This document shows positions 22,460-33,951 of a stretch of DNA of 64,000 nucleotides, one piece after another (position 1 is the first letter of the stretch; each line of letters starts with the position of its first letter). The position numbers and the translations under genes are program-made. The notes under the pieces are model-generated. The model did not search any database. It saw only the letters and a list, made by a program, of their open reading frames with translations, and was not told the DNA's origin. The DNA comes from Hyalella azteca (Eukaryota > Arthropoda > Malacostraca > Amphipoda > Hyalellidae): contig NW_025946074.1 of assembly GCF_000764305.2 (NCBI RefSeq), positions 186,001-250,000 on the forward strand, given 5' to 3'.

Positions 22460-22815
22460 GTTGGTCGGGTGGTAAGAACTGAGATAGGTTGGTCGTTTGG
22501 TCAGAACTGAGTAGGCTGGTCGGGTGGTCAGAACTGAGTAGGCTGGTTGGGTGGCCAGAACTGAGTAGGCTGGTCGGGTGGTCAGAACTGAGTAGGTTGG
22601 TCGGGTGGTCAGAACTGAGTAGGCTGGTTGGGTGGTCAGAACTGAGTAGGCTGGTCGGGTGGTCAGAACTGAGTAGGTTGGTCGGGTGGTCAGAACTGAG
22701 TAGGCTGGTCGGATGGTCAGAACTGAGTAGGTTAGTCGGGTGGTCAGAACTGAGTAGGCTGGTCGGATGGTCAGAACTGAGTAGGTTGGTCGGATGGTCA
22801 GAACTGAGTAGTTTA
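22438..22815. repeat. 27-bp minisatellite seeded on lipocalin stop codon
   Basis: About 13 units of CGGGTGGTCAGAACTGAGTA plus GGCTGGT. The first unit is the coding end (RVVRTE-TAG), and every further unit repeats the stop codon. Long open frames on both strands here are by-products of the 27-bp period. Confidence 0.9.
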
Positions 22816-24009
22816 CCCCTATAATACTGAACGTACAACACGCATCACTGAAAAAATTACTTTTACAGAACCATGGGTATAATAATATCGGACAGTTATA
22901 GGGAAAAATTACTTCAGGCAATGATCCCTCATTACGACTTCACGCAAGTGCACTTACGTTCAGCTTGTCCAAAGTTCAAGGTTAGAACAAGAACAAAGCT
23001 CTATAAGGTCAAAACTCGAATAAAGATCTATGTTAGAACTAAGCATTGTATCTTATTAACGGGATAATGATCTATATACCATCGAGGCATTAGCCATATG
23101 TCATAATTATTCTTATTGTTAACGAAGAAATTCATATTTCAACTCTATTTACCCTTGTTTTATTCTAGTTGTTTGTATGTCTACGTAGATATTAACTATC
23201 ACATAAAATACAAGTAGCACGCAAGTATATAACGTTTAAAATATAACGAATCTCACCAACATATACAAATATATTAACATGCCTTGTTTTCCTTAAGTAA
23301 ATGAGTTAATTAATTTTTTATTATCAAAATATACTCTTTGCTTTTGAATCTTATTATAACTCCATACTGCACAGAGAAGCGGGAAGGATCTAGATCTAGA
23401 TGATCCTGATATAGATGATCCTGATCTAGATGATCCTGATCTAGATGATCCTGATCTAGATGATCCTGATCTAGATGATCCTGAACAAGATGATCCTGAT
23501 CTAGACAACTCTTCTATTTTTTCCAGTAAATATGGCCACGTTAATCTTTTTTTTAACCTTAATCGCGGTGAATTATTTCATTTTAGTAAATAATATTCAA
23601 AGGTGTATTTTTTTACCAATTTTTGTTTTACAGTAGAGTTTATAAGTAAATTAAAGTTATTTAGCTTCAATGGATAAACTTTCAGAAATATCGGAAATTA
23701 ATTTGGGGTATAAATCTAGGGAAATCTTGACTAGAATCGGATTTCACGTTTATTTATTAAAAGCAGATTTAATAATTAGTAGATTTTTATTGGAAAATTT
23801 TTGATAATGAGTATGAAAAAATGAAGGTAAATACATTTCGGAATTGGGATACCAGCAATATTTGGATGGCTGTTATTTTCTAATACATAATTCGTCTCGT
23901 TGTCTTAACAGTTTCCATTGGCTCGATATTTGAGGGGAAATTCCGTTTTCTGTTATACGCTCCGCCCAATGATACGGACTCGACACGCCCTCTGCGATAT
24001 TAGAGGGAA
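22816..24009. repeat. AT-rich flank with 15-bp array at 23385-23505
   Basis: Eight units of GATCTAGATGATCCT, palindrome-rich (AGATCT/CTAGATCTAG words). No gene was seen in the remaining AT-rich DNA. Confidence 0.8.
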
Positions 24010-24105
24010 CTCTTCCCTCACTTCCCCCACGTCCCTCACTTCCCCCACGTCCCTCACTTCCCCCACGTCCCTCACTTCCCCCACGTCCCTCACTTCCCCC
24101 CAACA
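24010..24105. repeat. 18-bp minisatellite (CCTCACTTCCCCCACGTC)
   Basis: Six units at the left border of the segmental duplication. Two further units occur at the start of the second copy (25593 on). Confidence 0.85.
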
Positions 24106-25053
24106 ACCATATTTACAATTAAAGGGAAGCCAGTATTTTCCAAAGCGGCCAGGATGTAAAATTAAAAGAATTAAATAAAATTTTTATAATTAAGATCCAT
24201 AAGTGTTACTTAATACTAATTAGTTACAAAAAAAACTAATAGGAACAAAATAAGCAGATAACAATTATAAGTCCTTAATAGCCTATGAGTCTACGATTGA
24301 TTAATTCGTCTTGAATTTACCGCTCTTCAAACCCAGCGTTATCTGCGTGATAAACAATTTTCTGATAATATTATTTACTAATATAAGAGATTAATATAAT
24401 AGACAGACAATATAGAATATAATATGATGATAAATTTACTATTGAATAAAGAGCTAACAATTTCTGGACAAGGTTCTTCAATTGTCAACCTGATTCGAAA
24501 CATTACTTTTGCCACAAATGATGTCAATTGACTGGAGTATTTTTGCTGCCATTATTTCATACATAATTGCTGCGCAAAATGTTCAGTATTTTCAACATTA
24601 TTTCTGTTCAAATAATAATTACATTCAGCAACATTACCGTTTCTGCCTTAAATACTGTACATTATAATGCGGTAATCATCTCGATGTTATATTACCTCGA
24701 ACATTTCTGCCTTTGAATTACCATCATAGAAAACATTGCTCTGCATCCAAATATAATTATTTCGAACATTGTTTTTGCCAAAATAAACATCATTTCAAGC
24801 ATAGTTTGCCCGAAATCTTCAACATTTCAAGAATTCTCACCGTCCAACGTAAAATAATTATTTTGAACATTATTTGCGGCCAGCTTTACGTTCACGCCTG
24901 TCACGTCGGCGCTGGTAAGTCTGGTGCACATGGTCTGGCTTGAGGACTTGACGGTCTGTCTACCTTGGTGGTCTGGCATTAGGGCTTGATGATCTGGCTT
25001 GATGGTCTGGCTTGAGGACTTGACGGTCTGTCTACCTTGGTGGTCTGGCATTA
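24068..25053. repeat. 986-bp segmental duplication, copy 1
   Basis: Matches 25593-26578 at a constant offset of 1525 bp. I found only two base differences by eye (near 24106 and 24714). The content is AT-rich, with ATTATTTCGAACATT-type words at 24590-24880 and a GGTCTGGCTTGAGGACTTGA repeat at 24930-25110. A 76-codon open frame is present in both copies but shows no protein-like features. Confidence 0.95.
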
Positions 25054-25130
25054 TAAGGGCTTGATGGTCTGGCTTGAGAACTTGACGTTGGTAAGTCTGG
25101 TGGTCTGGCATTAGGACAGCAACAGATGTA

Positions 25131-25517
25131 CACTCAGAACAATGAATGGGTCATATTATTCATATAGTGATACACTGTTCGTTCGTAGCACTGATACGTG
25201 TCAAAGGACGCGCTCATGACTGGAGCTCATATATTAATTACCTTAGGATCGGGTTCGTTGACTAAGGTAGTGAGGGATAAGTAAGACACATCTGTCCAGA
25301 TAACGTATCTTGTATACGGGGTGGTTATACAGAGTCTATCAGGTCAAGTGAATATTACGTCTCAATTACATACAATATATACATATAATGATTATAATGA
25401 TTATAATGAGACGCCAGATTGACACCGGACATACGCGCCAATGCCGCGTCAAATTTGATCAGGATGAACGTACATGTGAGTCGCTATTCTGACAAAATCT
25501 CACCTATTTTGTGAGTG
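25131..25517. mobile_element. TA-type MITE, family 1, split by a solo LTR
   Basis: Starts CACTCAGAACAATGAATGGG and ends TTTTGTGAGTG, flanked by TA (25129-25130 and 25518-25519). Without the 237-bp LTR-plus-TSD insertion it is about 150 bp, the normal family size. Confidence 0.8.
25199..25431 (-). mobile_element. Solo LTR A (Ty3/gypsy-like, internally deleted)
   Basis: On the minus strand it begins TGTCCGGTGTCAATCTGGCG and ends CTTTGACA. A 4-bp target duplication TACG flanks it (25195-25198, 25432-25435). It matches LTR C (47384-47806) at both ends but lacks about 190 bp in the middle, including the TATA box. Confidence 0.8.
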
Positions 25518-25592
25518 TAAAATGAACTCGAAGGGAGACAGCCAAGCGACGCGCTTCAGTTCCCTCTTCAATAACGCGCACTTCAGTTTAAG

Positions 25593-26578
25593 TCCCTCAC
25601 TTCCCCCACGTCCCTCACTTCCCCTCAACAACCATATTTACAATTAAAGGGAAGCCAGTATTTTCCAAAGCGGCCAGGATGTAAAATTAAAAGAATTAAA
25701 TAAAATTTTTATAATTAAGATCCATAAGTGTTACTTAATACTAATTAGTTACAAAAAAAACTAATAGGAACAAAATAAGCAGATAACAATTATAAGTCCT
25801 TAATAGCCTATGAGTCTACGATTGATTAATTCGTCTTGAATTTACCGCTCTTCAAACCCAGCGTTATCTGCGTGATAAACAATTTTCTGATAATATTATT
25901 TACTAATATAAGAGATTAATATAATAGACAGACAATATAGAATATAATATGATGATAAATTTACTATTGAATAAAGAGCTAACAATTTCTGGACAAGGTT
26001 CTTCAATTGTCAACCTGATTCGAAACATTACTTTTGCCACAAATGATGTCAATTGACTGGAGTATTTTTGCTGCCATTATTTCATACATAATTGCTGCGC
26101 AAAATGTTCAGTATTTTCAACATTATTTCTGTTCAAATAATAATTACATTCAGCAACATTACCGTTTCTGCCTTAAATACTGTACATTATAATGCGGTAA
26201 TCATCTCGATGTTATATTACCTCGAACATTTCTGCCGTTGAATTACCATCATAGAAAACATTGCTCTGCATCCAAATATAATTATTTCGAACATTGTTTT
26301 TGCCAAAATAAACATCATTTCAAGCATAGTTTGCCCGAAATCTTCAACATTTCAAGAATTCTCACCGTCCAACGTAAAATAATTATTTTGAACATTATTT
26401 GCGGCCAGCTTTACGTTCACGCCTGTCACGTCGGCGCTGGTAAGTCTGGTGCACATGGTCTGGCTTGAGGACTTGACGGTCTGTCTACCTTGGTGGTCTG
26501 GCATTAGGGCTTGATGATCTGGCTTGATGGTCTGGCTTGAGGACTTGACGGTCTGTCTACCTTGGTGGTCTGGCATTA
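25593..26578. repeat. 986-bp segmental duplication, copy 2
   Basis: Second copy of 24068-25053. It sits between two copies of the 18-bp word CCCTCTTCAATAACGCGC (25562-25579 and 26580-26597), with a 13-bp filler (ACTTCAGTTTAAG) on the left. Confidence 0.95.
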
Positions 26579-26597
26579 ACCCTCTTCAATAACGCGC

Positions 26598-28059
26598 GCG
26601 ATATGTCAGCGATCGTCAGCGCCAGCCGTTACCAGGCCGCGGCTGCAGTTGTTGCTGACGTTATTGAAGCAGAGGCTCTTATTGATTCTCTTGTTGTTAT
26701 TGATGCGTGAGCTGCTAGAGATGCTGATGCTGCAATTGATGCCAAGGCTTTTATTAAAGCTGATGCTTTTATAGACGCTCATGCTGGTTATTGAAATTAA
26801 TGCCGGTTTGATGCATTGGATTTATTTGATGCCTAATTTGTTTGGTGTTAACGCTCTTATTGATGCAGATGCTGCTATTGTTAATTCTAGTAGTGATATT
26901 TGTTTCATCAGTAACGAATTTGAAGAAAAATGTTACGCCGAGACCACGGCGTTACGTAAATAACGCTATTTTGCGCTGCTTGACGCGAAGTTCTGCGAAA
27001 TGTATTTCATGTAAGAGTAAGTAAGTACTAAGTACTTTATGTACGAGAATTTAAGTGCTAAGTACTTGATGTACGAGAAACATATATTACCTAAATCATC
27101 TATAGTTTGAAAAACGACATAAATGCGGACGATATATGTAGTTTCCGCGAATTTGATGTCCCTATACCATCCATGGTTCAATATATGTGCCATACGACTC
27201 ATTTTATATTAGAAATATTAGAATAAGTACACCATCAAGTTCTATATGCATAATACTTAGTTGGGATATATTTTTGCATCTGGTTCTATACCGTCAACGA
27301 AAACGTACTAGAAATGAACTCTTATACTTCAACGTTTTCATTGAAGATATGGTGAATTTACTTGTCGTTTTCAAGGTTTTAAAATTCTCGCTAATTTTTT
27401 GATGTTGGCAAGAAATATTGCAGTTAGGAAGGCCACCCCAGAGCAGACGTCGCCCGCGTCACGTGGCGCAGGAGCGGCGGCCGCGCGGCGCAGACGTGAC
27501 GACGCGACAGCGCAGATTTCATTAAATGATTACGCATGTGAAACGCACGCGCTAATCGATACGCACTTGCATCTTCTTGAACGCGCAACATTTTAAACAT
27601 AAGGTAATGTTCTTTTATTATTAAATAGTTTGTGATCATTAAGAAATATATAGTGTAGATATTAACCATAGGCGTTTTCTTTGCTTTCAAATTCTTGTTG
27701 AACTTGAGCGCGACAACACGATTCAAGACTGATTGCTAATAATATAGGTACTCAAAAAAAGGTAGTCTTAGCATCGAAATGTACACAGATAAAACCTACA
27801 TAGATGAGAAGAAATCGGTCAACATTTCAAACGTGTTCATATTTAAATGGTAGAAGTAAGTTTAAACTAACGCGTGAAGTATGCAGGTATTTTTAAGCTA
27901 AAGTGGGTAAGATAGAGTTAATTCTTAGACGAAAACGAGACTGCTAGATTATGAATTTTAGCATAACACCACCAAAAACGATATATTATAAAAAGTAAAG
28001 AACCGTGACTCTAAACTTTTTGGCTATTTAATTACTGGAGCAAAAGCGCGACCGTCGTA
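26598..28059. other. No confirmed gene; degenerate GCT-GAT codon-like repeat at 26640-26900
   Basis: From ATG at 26604 the frame reads MSAIVSASRYQAAAAVVADV before a TGA at 26708. Beyond that, GATGCT-like words continue with several stops. This could be a decayed repeat or a broken coding segment. 27000-27080 repeats AAGTACTTGATGTACGAGAA. 27430-27500 is GC-rich without a clear exon. Confidence 0.4.
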
Positions 28060-28438
28060 CACTCATAGGCAACAGTGCGGCTTTGTTTGAATATCGACGC
28101 ACTTTTTGCCCTTCTGTACCTCATCCTAACCCAGTTTGGCTTGACAACAGCACGTATCACTGCTACCTCATGCAGCGCTTGCTATGGATAAGAAAGTGTG
28201 TCACTATTTCGACATTGACCCATCATTTTTCCGACTCTAACACGAATATTTCAAAACACTCGAGCGGACGCCATATCGGGCGATGGGTAAGGAAGTGTGT
28301 CACTAATTGGACACTGACCCATTGATTAATGAAGTAGCCTGCAGGAGCACTTCAAACAGACCCTGGGGCGGACGTCCTCGTGTAATAGGTAAGAAAGTGT
28401 GTCACTATTTGGACATTGAACCATTGGTTTTCTGAGTG
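28060..28438. mobile_element. TA-type MITE, family 1, with internally expanded arm
   Basis: Starts CACTCATAGGCAACAG after TA and ends GGTTTTCTGAGTG. Three copies of an arm containing AAGTGTGTCACTATTTGGAC lie about 100 bp apart (28191, 28291, 28392), which makes it twice the usual length. Confidence 0.6.
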
Positions 28439-29240
28439 TTGCCTGCAGGAGCACTTCAAAACAGACACAGAGCGGCCGCTCGCATGCCATTGATTATTTG
28501 ATGGCCTTTTGATTTGCGAGGATTTTGGTGTGCAGGAGTCAGAGTGGTGCAGAGTGACGGTGGTAACTGATATGTAACGAGGTAAACTGATTAGTTGTCA
28601 ATACCTGCGCTAATATTGCCTATTTATTGTTGTAGATGTATGAATACGTGCATTGATATTCGGATATTGTAAGCCGTGCTTTTATCTGAAGAGATAATTT
28701 ATTTAGTATTATAAAATTATTTTATTAAAGTGTTCTCTAAGCATGACAGCAATGCTGGGTATAATGATAATTAAGTATACGGATGATGCAAGAATGTAAC
28801 CCACGACAATATTATTCGAATGTGCATGACGGCAGATTTGTCAACGACACGACTAACCAATTTTGCTGTTCAGCAATTTGTTCGAAAATCTTCAAATAAT
28901 CATGCAATTACATGAGAAATTCCATGTCATTGCAATAAAAGTAGAATTTTAATTTCTAACCCACAGCCCGAGCGGGACAGGATTTTATCTTAATGTGACT
29001 TTTTATATCAAGTCTATGATGTCCTTGTCCATGGTCATGCTGATGCACCGCCTTCGTGACTGCCTGGATGCACTAAAAGGAACACTGAAGATAACCTATC
29101 TCGACCAAACAAAGAGAAGAGTTATCTTGAACGCAGGGCAAACTTTTACAATTGGTACTGTAGTTTTAGCGGCAAAATGAAAAGAATTTGACATAATTAA
29201 ATTAGCGCACCTAAGTTAAAGTTGGGAATTAATACTACTA
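28439..29240. other. No gene recognised
   Basis: AT-rich. An open frame of 61 codons at 28995-29180 has no recognised domain and is not called. Confidence 0.45.
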
Positions 29241-29690
29241 ATTAACGTACGTTTGCTGCCACAGAAAACGTTTGCTTAAAATTAATACATATTAATTTAC
29301 TATTAACGTACGTTTGCTGCTACAGCAAACGTTTGCTTCTACTTCAAATGTTTGCTGCTACTGCATGCAACCGTTTGCTGCTACTGCAAAAGTTTACTGC
29401 TGCTACAAACGACATTTGCTGCCACTACAAACGTCTGTTGCTACCGCAAACGTTTGCTGCTACTGCAAATGTTTGCTGCTACTACAAACGTTTGCTGCTA
29501 CTGCAAACGTTTGCTGCTACTGCAAATGTTTGCTGCAACTGCAACATTTGCTGCGACTGCAAACGTTTGCTGCTACTACAAACGTTTGCTGCTACTGCAA
29601 ACGTTTGCTGCTGCTACAAACGGCGTTTGTTGCTACTGCAAACGTTTGCTGCTACAGCAAACGTTTGCTGCTTCTGCGTATGCTAAGATA
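29241..29690. repeat. 19-bp minisatellite with palindromic GCAAACGTTTGC core
   Basis: About 20 units of GCTACTGCAAACGTTTGCT. The 12-bp core is a perfect palindrome, so the array can form repeated cruciforms. All forward frames are open by composition; no gene is called. Confidence 0.85.
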
Positions 29691-30700
29691 TATACTTTTG
29701 CTTGCGCTGCACACTCCTGCCTTCACTGCACACTTTTCCTTTATCCAAGCAGTTCTGCTGAACACTTTTTTTCGTTCAGCTGAGCTGGGTTTGACAGGCG
29801 CTAAGCCCTCTCTTTGAGGCGCTGCATCAGCGGCCCTCAGCGGCCCTCAGCGGCCCTCATCTGAGCATCACGCTTGTTTGACCTCAGCGTCGCGCACGCG
29901 TCCAGAGGGAACTTCCGCGCTCTTTTCCCTTAGCAGGAAGCACTAATATTGGATAATCTTTACCGTCATACTTGAAAATTCTTTAATATTGATGATTGAT
30001 AAGGATTAATGAGGATTAATTCGTTATTCACCCATTTATGGTTTATCCAGTCCTCCGTGACCGGAGGACTGGATTCACCCGTGTCAGACTTATTTTGCAA
30101 TTTAACAACGGTATAATCGGACCAAGTAGAAGTAAATCTAGCATAGCAGTTCTAGATGGATTAATCAATGTCCACATTAGAAGAAATTCCCAGTTGTCTG
30201 TATTGAATATATTTACAATATCATCTGTATATTTTGAGTACGTTTATACTGATTTTCGAAAGGAAATCAATGTTTTTTTAATCATTTGGTCACGATTTTA
30301 TTACTATTGACATATATTAATGATAATTAATAAAATTAACATACATTAGCATATATTAATACGACATAATTACTATTTCATAACGAATCTAACGAATTAA
30401 TTTAATTTAAAGCCATTTAAAGCCAAATTCGTTTGATGCGAAATCTTTTGATCATTGTTTTGTTAAAAATTTATGGATATTATAGTTCAACGCATATTCT
30501 ATTAACTATAATAAGTAATTATTTATATATTTATTTTAATTAATAATTCCCCATTAGTTTCAATTACCTACCGAAAGCACCTCAATTACCGCTACCATGA
30601 ATACAGATTTTCTAGGCTGGCGCTTCAGAGTTTCTGTAGCGCCATATTTTACATGATATCTGGCCTGACCTCCGGCCTCAGGAAATGAACCAAACATGGG
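29691..30700. other. No gene; perfect hairpin at 30045-30074
   Basis: ATCCAGTCCTCC and GGAGGACTGGAT form a 12-bp perfect stem around the loop GTGACC. No poly-T terminator or precursor-like structure was seen around it. GCGGCCCTCA is repeated three times at about 29830-29860. Confidence 0.5.
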
Positions 30701-30704
30701 GACA

Positions 30705-30972
30705 TGTTTCATCACACGTTACAGCTTCACTGGCCGTTATTCATCACACGTTACAGCTTCACTGGCCGTTATTCATCAAACGTTACAGCTTCACTGGTCG
30801 TTATTCACCACACGTTACAGCTTCACTGGTCGTTATTCACCACACGTTACAGCTTCACTGGTCGTTATTCATTACACGTTACAGCTTCACTGGCCGTTAT
30901 TCATCACACGTTACAGCTTCACTGGTCGTTATTCATCACACGTTACAGCTTCACTGGCCGTTATTCACACAC
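30705..30972. repeat. 32-bp minisatellite, about 8 units
   Basis: Unit CACGTTACAGCTTCACTGGC plus CGTTATTCATCA, with GGCC/GGTC variants. A fragment of the 276-430 dispersed repeat (inverted) follows directly at 30966-31014. Confidence 0.9.
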
Positions 30973-31014
30973 AATAGTGCATTTTTTCCATAAATGAGAA
31001 AATGCGCTAAAAAC

Positions 31015-32786
31015 TGCGGTGCAACTTATCCACGCGCCAACATTTCTTCTCGCTTCGAATCATGCACCGCCATGTGGAACAGCCTCCCCGATTACATCGT
31101 TGACTAGATAAAGGTATGGAGGAATATATGTTCATGCTTTAAAAGCATAGCTCTATATCGAGCCGGTGTAAGTCTAGTAGCTATTTCAACTATCGTCAGT
31201 CGTGAAAAGATACGGTCAAATGACACGATTTCAGATCTTCTGCGAACAAGGCACGAAAAGTACAAGAATCGGCAACAGGCCACATCAGGCCTATACTCTT
31301 GAGCGCCAACATCACTATGATGTAATATGTTATGTTATTGACACGAGACGTAGAATTTGGCTTCAACTCCTGCAGCTCAGGCACTTATGAACGTATAGAG
31401 ATACGTTACCTTGACTTATTCTGAACAATATCTCTCTTTTATATCTATTCTTTGAACAAGTGTCTTATTTTGCAGTTGTTTCTTCACGATCATAATGTTC
31501 TTTTAAATTATTTCCATTTTTAACATTGAATTTTTCATCGCGTTTAGTGGGCGCCGCGGTGGGCGCTGCGGTGGGCGCCGCCACTGCAGTGGCACACCGG
31601 AAGCCACAGGACGCTGAGTGCGGTGGGCGCTGCGGTGGGCGCCAGAGCCGCCGCTTTTGTGGCGGTGTCAGGAGCAGCTACCCGCAATTGATCCTGCGCT
31701 GATGGATGGAATGTGGCGGGGAACGGCGGTGGGGAATGCGGCGGGACGGCGGTGGAGGAATGTAGTATGTATAAGCTCCCACATAATACGGAAGACATTA
31801 GGTGCACACGCTGCTGCGATTAATTCGTGGCGCCCACTTCATAAGAGCCTTGCGTGATCGTATAGTCTTGGTAGTGCACGGTCTTTGGAGGATAAAACAA
31901 TACGCAAGTAATTCGTGACAGTAAACTCAAAACCTATACTGCTCGTATCTCCAAAATACTTACCGAACGACACTTATTTTTAGCCAGAACCATTTGCTCA
32001 GTTCACAAATATGTCTATTAACTAGGAACAAATAATTTCAAACAAGTTAAGGAAATTAAAGATGAGCTACGAGAAGTGTAATAAGCGAAGAAAAAAAGGA
32101 TTCGAATACAATAAGTAATTATGATACGTATGAACAATATCATATGGTATTAATCGTGCTATAAATCATCAAAACGCACGGCCTCAATAGAGTTGAGAGC
32201 GCGGTAAAGAGAGCAAGGAATGGCCATGGAAAAGAGGGAGAGATGAGAGTCAGATGAGGGCTGTGAGAGAGGGGATCAATATGGCGTGAGGGGAGTGATG
32301 AGGGGAATGAGTAGAGGAATGAAGGGGAGTGAGGGAGGAGGGAATGGGGGAATGATTTGGGAATAATGATGGAGTGATAAGAGTAGGTAGTGAAGAAGGG
32401 AGTGATGGGAGGAGTGATGAGGGAAATTATGGGAGAGTAATACGGGGAGTAATGAGGGAGTGATTAGAGGAAAGATGGGGGGGAGTAACGGGTGGAGTGA
32501 TGAGGGGAGTGATGAGGGAAGTGATGAGGGGAGCGATGAGGGACAAATAAAATGGAAAAGGCAAAATGAGGTGAATGCGGAAGAAAATATTATGGAGAAC
32601 AATTGTTCCCACATGCCTCCTCCACATGTCTCCCCACATGCCTCCCCCACATGCCTCCCCACATGCCTCCCCACATGCCTCCCCCACATGCTGCTGTGTG
32701 TGGTCCTGCTGTGTGTGGTCCTGCTGTGTGTGGTCCTGCTGTGTGTGGTCCTGCTGTATGTGGTCCTGCTGTGTGTGGTCTTGCTG
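31015..32786. repeat. GC-rich GTGGGCGCTGCG repeat, purine-rich tract and 13/15-bp arrays
   Basis: 31552-31645 has GTGGGCGC(T/C)GCG units in a GC-rich block without a supported exon. 32270-32560 is a G/A-rich tract (GAGGGGAGTGATGAG). 32610-32690 repeats CACATGCCTCCCC. 32690-32786 repeats CTGCTGTGTGTGGTC up to the gap. No gene is recognised. Confidence 0.75.
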
Positions 32787-32985
32787 NNNNNNNNNNNNNN
32801 NNNNNNNNNNNNNNNNNNNNNNNNNNNNNNNNNNNNNNNNNNNNNNNNNNNNNNNNNNNNNNNNNNNNNNNNNNNNNNNNNNNNNNNNNNNNNNNNNNNN
32901 NNNNNNNNNNNNNNNNNNNNNNNNNNNNNNNNNNNNNNNNNNNNNNNNNNNNNNNNNNNNNNNNNNNNNNNNNNNNNNNNNNNNN
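32787..32985. other. Assembly gap (199 N)
   Basis: Run of N inside a tandem-repeat region. Different repeats abut it: CTGCTGTGTGTGGTC on the left, GTCATATTAGAGCCATCAGG on the right. Confidence 1.
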
Positions 32986-33096
32986 GTCATATTAGAGCCA
33001 TCAGGGTCATGTTAGAGTCATCAGGGTCATCAGGGTCATATTAGAGCCGTCAGGGTCATATTAGAGCCATCAGGGTCATATTATAACCATCAGAGC
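32986..33096. repeat. ATTAGAGCCATCAGGGTCAT array fragment
   Basis: About five units, cut by the adapter at 33097. The same repeat resumes at 34077-34140 after another adapter, so these are likely pieces of one array. Confidence 0.85.
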
Positions 33097-33134
33097 CTGT
33101 CTCTTATACACATCTAGATGTGTATAAGAGACAG
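33097..33134. other. Nextera mate-pair junction adapter (assembly artefact)
   Basis: CTGTCTCTTATACACATCT followed by its exact reverse complement. This is the circularisation junction of Nextera mate-pair libraries, not genomic DNA. Confidence 0.98.
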
Positions 33135-33232
33135 GTCCTGCTGTGTGTGGTCCTGCTGTGTGTGGTCCTGCTGTGTGTGGTCCTGCTGTGTGTGGTCCTG
33201 CTGTGTGTGGTCCTGCTGTGTGTGGTCCTTTG
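33135..33232. repeat. CTGCTGTGTGTGGTC array, second piece
   Basis: Six to seven 15-bp units, the same array as 32690-32786, now on the other side of the gap and adapter. Confidence 0.9.
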
Positions 33233-33777
33233 CTGTGGGTCAGGGTATCTCACACAATCGCAAGAAAGTGCAAAAAAAGTGCAAAAGTCACCTCATTTTT
33301 TTGAGTTGAGTGTAAAAGCCGACAAGGTTGTACATATTGTCTCTGTCTTCAGAACCAGGGGCTTGTGTAGTAAATGTTAAATACCGGTATAAGATAAGAT
33401 TGAAAAGATATTTATCATAAAAATTTTACATCAATGTATAAAACTTTATTTATTGAATATAATAAACTCGGAATAATTAGAAGTAGACCTCAGAATTACC
33501 ATTCACATGCCTTAGAATGATTAACAATCAAAATGTATGCTATTTGATCCCTTGTTAAGTTTATGTAACTATAATATAATAATGCGCATGAAATCAGCAT
33601 CATTATTATTCGGAACTGTTAAATTAATAAATTAATGAAAATTATATTCGTTAATTAACGTATGCGACATTATAATGGCAGTGCTCGGCAGCAGCAAGAT
33701 GGCTAAATGCGTTAGATTTACCAATAAATTAACTAATTGACAGCAGTATAATCCATGATTAATTTAACAAAAAAAAA

Positions 33778-33913
33778 ATCTTCAGCGCAATCGCATTCAT
33801 GGAGTCAGTAAGAGACTCCTTCCTAGTCCAGCACGTTACCAAACCAACCCATTATAGAAGTAAACAGACTCCCAATATTCTAGACCTGGTGTTTACCAGT
33901 GATGAATCAATGT
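33778..33913 (+). pseudogene. Non-LTR retrotransposon endonuclease fragment
   Basis: The frame reads FMESVRDSFLVQHVTKPTHY and then RSKQTPNILDLVFTSDE. The words QHVTKPT and PNILDLVFT are typical of the C-terminal end of the exonuclease-endonuclease-phosphatase domain of Jockey/CR1-type elements. It is cut at 33914 by a Nextera adapter, so neither length nor neighbours can be trusted. 33233-33777 before it is AT-rich without features. Confidence 0.75.
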
Positions 33914-33951
33914 CTGTCTCTTATACACATCTAGATGTGTATAAGAGACAG
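33914..33951. other. Nextera mate-pair junction adapter (assembly artefact)
   Basis: Same 38-bp junction. Read in frame it gives SYTHLDVYKRQ, a known contamination signature in predicted proteins. Confidence 0.98.

Noticed and set aside
22446..22921. Long open frames on both strands (WSELSRLVG, SSDHPTNLL)
   Set aside because: By-products of the 27-bp stop-codon array.
24713..26468. Identical 76-codon frame present twice (24713 and 26238)
   Set aside because: The duplication explains the identity; codon use, composition and lack of domains do not support a protein.
31544..31857. GC-rich GTGGGCGCTGCG block as a coding exon
   Set aside because: Simple repeat content explains the frames; no acceptor/donor pair gives a convincing protein.
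32427..33309. Frames crossing the N gap and the Nextera adapter (MCIRDR, CCVWS repeats)
   Set aside because: They are made of N, adapter and 15-bp repeat.
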